Under the pieces are notes generated by a model. That model had not been told where the DNA came from. It saw nothing but the letters and a program-made list of their open reading frames with translations, and did no database searches. This document shows, in pieces, positions 59,608-64,000 of a stretch of 64,000 bases of DNA (positions are counted from its first letter, which is position 1; every line of letters begins with the position of its first letter). Source of the stretch: Cryobacterium sp. PH29-G1 (lineage in GTDB: Bacteria; Actinomycetota; Actinomycetes; Actinomycetales; Microbacteriaceae); contig NZ_JASISY010000002.1 in assembly GCF_030063365.1 (NCBI RefSeq), positions 186,001-250,000 on the forward strand, given 5' to 3'. A program made the translations under genes and the position numbers.

Positions 59608-62600
59608 ATGACCGGAACGATCCGCGTTAACCTGCTCGGTGGGGTGGAAGTGTCCGGTGCGGTTTCCGGGCAGTTCCGCAGTTCCCCGCGGTCGCTGTCG
59701 CTGCTCGCCTATTTGGTGAGCCACCCGGAGAGTCCCCAGCCGCGTGCCCATCTCGCGGCCTTGCTATGGCCCGACTCCGAGGAGGCACAGGCTCGAACAA
59801 ACCTGCGCCGGGAACTGTACAATTTGCGCGTAATGCTCGGCGACAACGAGTGTCTGCAGGTGGATGGAAGTACCTTGTGCTGGCGGCGTGGTTCAGACTG
59901 CGCCGTCGATGTGCACGACTTTCTCAATGCCTGCGAGTGCGCCGTTGCCGCACTGGCTTCCGGTGAACGCTCGAGTATCGAAGAACATGGAGGTCGCGTT
60001 CTCGCCCTGTACCAAGGGTCGTTCCTCCCCGGTTGCGACGACGACTGGGCCTTGGCTGTTCGGCAGGAGTTGAAACAGACCTGTGTCGATTTGTGCGACA
60101 GCGTGGCGGGCTATTGGATGTCGTCAGGCGATCCGACGACCGCAGCCATCTTTGCGCGACGCCGAATCTTGCTCGATCCGTTGGATGAACAGGGCTACCG
60201 CACACTCATGCAAGCTCAGCGGATGGCCGGTGACCCACCGGGTGCAATGCGCACCTACCACCAATGCGCGTCGGCGTTGGAACGCGAGCTCGAGGTCGGA
60301 CCTTCATTAGACACCCAGGCCGAGCTGGATGCCGTCTTGTCCGACCTCGACCGGGCTCCTGGAGACACTGGGGTGGTGGCCATCGACAAACCCGCATGGT
60401 CCTTGGCGTCGGGAATGGTCGGACGACAAGCAGAACTGGACCGGTTGATGTCGGCGTGGCGTGGGGCGCAAGCCGGCTGCCGCTTCCTGGTCGTGGTGGG
60501 CGAGGCTGGTGTTGGAAAGTCCAGGCTGGTAGCAGAGGTTGCAGCTACGGTGCGGCGGCAAGGCGCTGTGGTCGCGACAACGCGGTGCTTTGCTGCGACA
60601 AGTGCGGTGCCGCTCGCTCCCGTGGCCGATTGGTTGCGTACTCCCCTCCTGAGGATGGCAACCCGGCGGCTCGACCCGGTGTGGCGGGCCGAGGTGGACA
60701 GGCTGATTCCGGAGGGTGAAAGTGACGCAGATCCGAGAACCGGTGCCCGCGCGAAGGTGGACGCCTGGCAACGATTTCGGTTCTTTGAGGGACTTGTACG
60801 TGCTTTCCTCGCCGTGGACCGTCCAATCCTTCTCACGATTGACAACTTGCAGTGGTGCGACAAGGCGACGATGTCATGGCTGTCCCTGCTGATGGCTTCC
60901 CGCGGCTCAGCGCCGCTGCTTCTGATCGCAACGGCGCGCGATGAGGAGTTCGCCGGCAGCGTTTTTGCCCCTGTATTAGAGAGGATGCGGGCGGCCGGCC
61001 AGACCGAGTTCATCATGCTCAATAATTTATCTGCGCAAGCCGCGGCCGTGCTGGCGGAGGAAACCCTCGGGCACGCCGTGAGCGAGCAAGATCTCAACCT
61101 GTTGATGTCCGCAACCTCGGGCAATCCTTTTTTTCTGCTGGAGGCCCTGCGCACCTCTTCCGCCACGCCCGGGCCGGTGAAACCCGCAGACCTGCGTGCG
61201 GTGCTGGACGACCGGCTCTCGCGTTTGTCGGACTCGGCGCGCGCGGTGGTCGAGCTCGCATCGACCGTGGGCCGCGACTTTACCCTCGATCTGCTGATCG
61301 AGGCATCCGATCTGGCAGAAAACATTCTGGTGCGCGCGGTGGACGATCTGTGGCGTCGACGTATCCTCGAGGAACACGGGCGCGGTTACGATTTCGCCCA
61401 CGACCTCCTCCGGGAAGCGGCCTATCGCATGTTGAGCCCGCCTCGGCGCTGGCTCCTGCACCGCCGTCTGGCGCAAGCATTGGAATTGCTGTGGTCAGAC
61501 CGCCTGGACGACGTGGCCGCCCAGCTGGCGGAGCAGTACGACAGGGGCGGACGTCCCGACCGGGCTCTGCCGTTCTACGAACGCGCTGCACGGCAGGCCA
61601 CCACGGTTTTTGCGCATGCCGAGGCAGTTCGGTTCTGGCAGCGCTGCCTCGCCCTGTTTGCCGAGCTTCCAGCCAATAGTGAGCGTGATCGCCGCGAACT
61701 CACAGTGCTTCAGGAGCTACTGCCACCGTTGAATGCGTGGCGCGGCTACGCCTCGGCTGAGCTTGAGGATTACGAACGCCGGGCGGACGAACTCGGCGAA
61801 CGACTGGGATTGAAGGATGTCCGTTGCACCGCGGCGATTGCTCTTTTCAGCACCACCTTTGTTCAAGGACACACCGCGGAATCACACCTATGGGGCAGGC
61901 AGGCGCTCGCTCTGGCCGGGACTGGTCCTGAGCTTGCCGCGCAAGCCCACCTGGCGCTGGCGGGTTCAGGGCTGAGCCTTGGACTTCTCCGGCAGGCCGA
62001 TGAGCACTTTCACCTCTCCTGCGATCTGGCCGGTGCATCGGATTCGCTGCCGATCGGCACTCGCACGGAGGTGCATGCTCGGGCCTGGTGGGCGCACGCT
62101 CGATGGCTGTTGGGAGACGAGGCCGGAGCGTCGGCGGCGAGCGCCGCCGCGGTGGAGACCGCCCGGTTCATCAACCACCCGTACTCCCTGACTGTGGCAC
62201 TGTCCTACGCAGCGCTCATGCATCAGGTGAGCGGTGATCTCCGGTCGCTTGCCGGCGATCTGGACGAGTTGACAGAGCTGTGCGAACGATATGAATTCGC
62301 GTACTACCGCCAGTGGGCGACCGTACTGACCGGGTGGGCAGATGGCGGAGCCACGGGGCTCCGCCATGCTCGGAGCGGGATCGAGTCGCTGACGCGCGAG
62401 GGAGCGCTCGCGCGGATGCCGTATTGGCTGTCCCTGGTCGCCGACCTGCACCGTCGGCAGGGCGACACCGCAGCCGAAAAGGCCACTCTCGACGCCGCCG
62501 CGGCGATCGCGACCGAGCACGACGACCGGTGGTGGTTGCCGGAGGTTCTGCGCGCACGCGCAGCCCTCGATCCGATTCGGGGTCCCAATATGCGCTTGGA

Positions 62601-62688
62601 ACAGGCAGCAGCACTGGCTCGGGCGCAGTCGAGCGCCGCCCTGCTGGCGCGCTGCCGTGGCGATATCGAAGAGCGCAGTCAACGCTGA
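59608..62688 (+). CDS. BTAD/AAA-ATPase giant transcriptional regulator (AfsR/LuxR-LAL-like)
   Basis: The 1026-residue protein has a winged-helix DNA-binding part (IRVNLLGGVEVSG, LLAYLVSHPESPQPRAHLAA, LLWPDSEEAQARTNLRRELY, residues ~4-80), a BTAD helical domain (~95-245), an AAA/STAND ATPase (~270-600) with Walker A VVVGEAGVGKSRLV, Walker B ILLTIDNLQW and arginine-bearing ATARDEE, and a TPR-like C-terminal half. It senses and activates; targets of this class are usually secondary-metabolite or catabolic genes. The downstream FAD oxidoreductase gene, 116 bases away, is the likely target. Confidence 0.85.
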   Translation: MTGTIRVNLLGGVEVSGAVSGQFRSSPRSLSLLAYLVSHPESPQPRAHLAALLWPDSEEAQARTNLRRELYNLRVMLGDNECLQVDGSTLCWRRGSDCAVDVHDFLNACECAVAALASGERSSIEEHGGRVLALYQGSFLPGCDDDWALAVRQELKQTCVDLCDSVAGYWMSSGDPTTAAIFARRRILLDPLDEQGYRTLMQAQRMAGDPPGAMRTYHQCASALERELEVGPSLDTQAELDAVLSDLDRAPGDTGVVAIDKPAWSLASGMVGRQAELDRLMSAWRGAQAGCRFLVVVGEAGVGKSRLVAEVAATVRRQGAVVATTRCFAATSAVPLAPVADWLRTPLLRMATRRLDPVWRAEVDRLIPEGESDADPRTGARAKVDAWQRFRFFEGLVRAFLAVDRPILLTIDNLQWCDKATMSWLSLLMASRGSAPLLLIATARDEEFAGSVFAPVLERMRAAGQTEFIMLNNLSAQAAAVLAEETLGHAVSEQDLNLLMSATSGNPFFLLEALRTSSATPGPVKPADLRAVLDDRLSRLSDSARAVVELASTVGRDFTLDLLIEASDLAENILVRAVDDLWRRRILEEHGRGYDFAHDLLREAAYRMLSPPRRWLLHRRLAQALELLWSDRLDDVAAQLAEQYDRGGRPDRALPFYERAARQATTVFAHAEAVRFWQRCLALFAELPANSERDRRELTVLQELLPPLNAWRGYASAELEDYERRADELGERLGLKDVRCTAAIALFSTTFVQGHTAESHLWGRQALALAGTGPELAAQAHLALAGSGLSLGLLRQADEHFHLSCDLAGASDSLPIGTRTEVHARAWWAHARWLLGDEAGASAASAAAVETARFINHPYSLTVALSYAALMHQVSGDLRSLAGDLDELTELCERYEFAYYRQWATVLTGWADGGATGLRHARSGIESLTREGALARMPYWLSLVADLHRRQGDTAAEKATLDAAAAIATEHDDRWWLPEVLRARAALDPIRGPNMRLEQAAALARAQSSAALLARCRGDIEERSQR

Positions 62689-62765
62689 CGCGCAACCGTT
62701 CTCCCGGCACATTGCCTGATCCGAACGGTTTGGGAACGCTCATCCGTTTAGCGTTGCCCGTGCAT

Positions 62766-62784
62766 CAGGCCGACTTACGGCCTG
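62766..62784. terminator. Hairpin between the BTAD regulator and the FAD oxidoreductase gene
   Basis: CAGGCCG (62766-62772) and CGGCCTG (62778-62784) form a 7-base stem with a 5-base loop, 20 bases before the next start codon. It could end the regulator transcript or act in the leader of the next gene. Confidence 0.4.
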
Positions 62785-62804
62785 TCGTCGAGAGGCACCC
62801 CATC

Positions 62805-64000
62805 ATGTCCGATTCAACAACCCTGCACACGAGGTCGACCCGCTCCAGCGGCCCGCCGTTCGGCGAACTCGCGGCAGCCGCTCGAGGCAGCGTGGTGCTG
62901 CCCGGCGATGCTGACTACGATCAGGCTCGCTTCGTGTATAACGCGATGATCGACCGGTATCCCGCCGCCGTGCTGCGGTGCAGCGACGTTGCCGACGTCA
63001 TTGCCGGGGTGCGATTCGCCAGAGAGCACGGGGTTGAACTCGCAGTCCGCGGAGGCGGACACAACGCGGCCGGCCTCGGCGTCTGGGATGACGCCCTGGT
63101 GCTTGACCTCGGTGCAATGCACAGCACGACCGTTGACCCGGCGGCGCAGACCGTGCGCGTCGACGGCGGCTGCACCTGGGGCGACGTCGACCACGCCACC
63201 GGCGCATTCGGAATGGCCACACCCTCAGGTTTTCTGGCCAGCACAGGTGTCGGCGGGCTCACTCTGGGCGGCGGAATCGGCTATCTCACCCGTCGATTCG
63301 GGCTCACGGTCGACAACTTGCTCTCCGCCGACGTCGTACTTGCGGACGGCTCACTCGTGAAGGCTGACGCGCGGTCGCACCCCGATCTATTCTGGGCCGT
63401 TCGCGGGGGCGGCGGCAATTTCGGGGTTGTCACCTCTTTCACGTTCACCTGTCACCAGATTGGTGACCACGGCACTATCTTCGGCGGCCCGGTCTTCTAT
63501 GACCTCGACGACACCCGCGAAGTCATGCAGTGGTACCGAGAATTGCTCCCAAGCCTGCCCGAGGAACTCAGCGGTTGGATAGCGCTACTCACCGTCCCAC
63601 CCGTGGCCCCCTTCCCCAACGAGCTCTGGGGACGCAAGGTGTGCGGAATCGTGTGGTGCTACACCGGGTCGATGGCGAAAGCCGCCGAGGTGACCGCGCC
63701 CGTGCGCGGATTCGGCTCCCCTCTTATGGTCGGCATGCACGAGATGCCGTTCAGCACGCTTCAGCAAGCCTTTGACGGGCTCTATCCTGCCGGTCTTCAG
63801 TGGTATTGGCGATCCGACTTCTGTACCGAGATCAGCGACGCCGCGATCACCGTTCACCACAAGTTCGGCACGCTGCTGCCCACCGGACACTCCACCATGC
63901 ACATGTACCCAGTCGGCGGCGCCGCCTCGCGAGTCCCCGCGAACGCAACCGCATTCGCCCACCGGGACGGCGGATGGGCCGCGGTCATCGTCGGTGTCGA
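62805..64000 (+). CDS. FAD-binding oxidoreductase of the berberine-bridge/PCMH type (partial)
   Basis: The frame starts at ATG 62805 (AGAGG site upstream) and runs off the window after 398 codons. The PCMH FAD domain shows AVLRCSDVADVIAGVRFARE, LAVRGGGHNAAGLGV (His for 8-alpha-histidyl FAD), PSGFLASTGVGGLTLGGGIG and WAVRGGGGNFGVVTSFTF. The Cys of the bicovalent type is absent (GGLTLGGGIG), so FAD is mono-covalent. It oxidises a sugar, alcohol or aromatic substrate with oxygen. The last part (substrate domain and usual C-terminal BBE motif) is beyond the window. Confidence 0.85.
   Translation, partial: MSDSTTLHTRSTRSSGPPFGELAAAARGSVVLPGDADYDQARFVYNAMIDRYPAAVLRCSDVADVIAGVRFAREHGVELAVRGGGHNAAGLGVWDDALVLDLGAMHSTTVDPAAQTVRVDGGCTWGDVDHATGAFGMATPSGFLASTGVGGLTLGGGIGYLTRRFGLTVDNLLSADVVLADGSLVKADARSHPDLFWAVRGGGGNFGVVTSFTFTCHQIGDHGTIFGGPVFYDLDDTREVMQWYRELLPSLPEELSGWIALLTVPPVAPFPNELWGRKVCGIVWCYTGSMAKAAEVTAPVRGFGSPLMVGMHEMPFSTLQQAFDGLYPAGLQWYWRSDFCTEISDAAITVHHKFGTLLPTGHSTMHMYPVGGAASRVPANATAFAHRDGGWAAVIVGV

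Noticed and set aside
59766-61325. Several long frames inside and antisense to the BTAD regulator
   Set aside because: The 1026-residue frame has clear domains throughout; the others lack motifs.
1-64000. tRNA, rRNA, riboswitch and CRISPR arrays
   Set aside because: No cloverleaf with a conserved T-loop, no rRNA core sequence, no T-box, cobalamin or TPP-type leader, and no regularly spaced direct repeats were recognised by eye; a covariance-model scan would be decisive.

Overview
The window is high-GC DNA from an actinobacterium. A member of Microbacteriaceae, for example a Cryobacterium-like soil or cold-habitat bacterium, fits best (inference). Support comes from the gene content: an F420/deazaflavin-type nitroreductase, a mycothiol-type DsbA-like nitroreductase domain, a CmtR homologue, a BTAD/LuxR-type giant regulator, FAD-linked berberine-bridge-type oxidase, deiminase-type histidine catabolism, and many ATGA start/stop overlaps. 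No rRNA or tRNA gene was recognised.

Left third (1-23.7 kb). The minus strand begins with an anaerobic nitrogen-oxide module: the membrane N-terminal part of a probable fused copper nitrite reductase cut by the window edge, an NnrS-like membrane protein and a DUF2249 protein. Divergent to it are pfkB and ppsA. Then come an FAD amine oxidase/ornithine-cyclodeaminase-like pair, a decayed GyrI-like gene, a secreted repeat protein, a c-di-GMP signalling gene with a STAS-like neighbour and a methyltransferase, zwf, a stand-alone ctaD, a DsbA-like/SRPBCC fusion, an alcohol-dehydrogenase-like MDR protein, and ohr-ohrR. A redox operon (DsbA-like, CcdA) faces a membrane CPxC protein-blaI-M56 peptidase operon across two tandem perfect 15-bp dyads.

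Middle third (23.7-46 kb). A pyruvate phosphate dikinase gene has been destroyed. Its middle and C-terminal pieces lie on the minus strand at 23.9-24.4 kb and its N-terminal piece on the plus strand at 30.44 kb, with the MORN-repeat gene, hutI-hutF-hutU and an IclR regulator between them. The arrangement is explained by one ~6 kb inversion plus deletions. A glycerate kinase and a PucR-type regulator follow. From the PucR gene a six-gene, tightly overlapping catabolic operon diverges (MHS transporter, RidA, RraA-like, ThDP enzyme, M20 amidohydrolase, aldehyde dehydrogenase); its promoter region carries concentric inverted repeats. An ArsR/SRPBCC pair and a ketosynthase/acyl-AMP-ligase pair complete this part.

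Right third (46-64 kb) is accessory DNA. It starts with a sigma factor and its membrane partner, a beta/gamma-crystallin-like inhibitor, a secreted hydrophobic-tailed peptide precursor and an XRE/membrane-protein pair. Next is a 6.8 kb Tn3-family element (50787-57583) with 38-bp terminal repeats. Inside it the transposase is broken, two defective IS3 copies lie in opposite orientation, and an RHS/YD-repeat protein with a hydrophobic C-terminal tail is followed by an overlapping two-TM putative immunity protein. The RHS tail and the secreted peptide share the ending Y-(D/N)-G-x-C after a Gly/Ala-rich hydrophobic stretch, suggesting a common toxin type. After a truncated alpha/beta hydrolase come a CDF transporter with CmtR, a 1026-residue BTAD/AAA regulator, and an FAD-binding oxidoreductase cut by the right edge.
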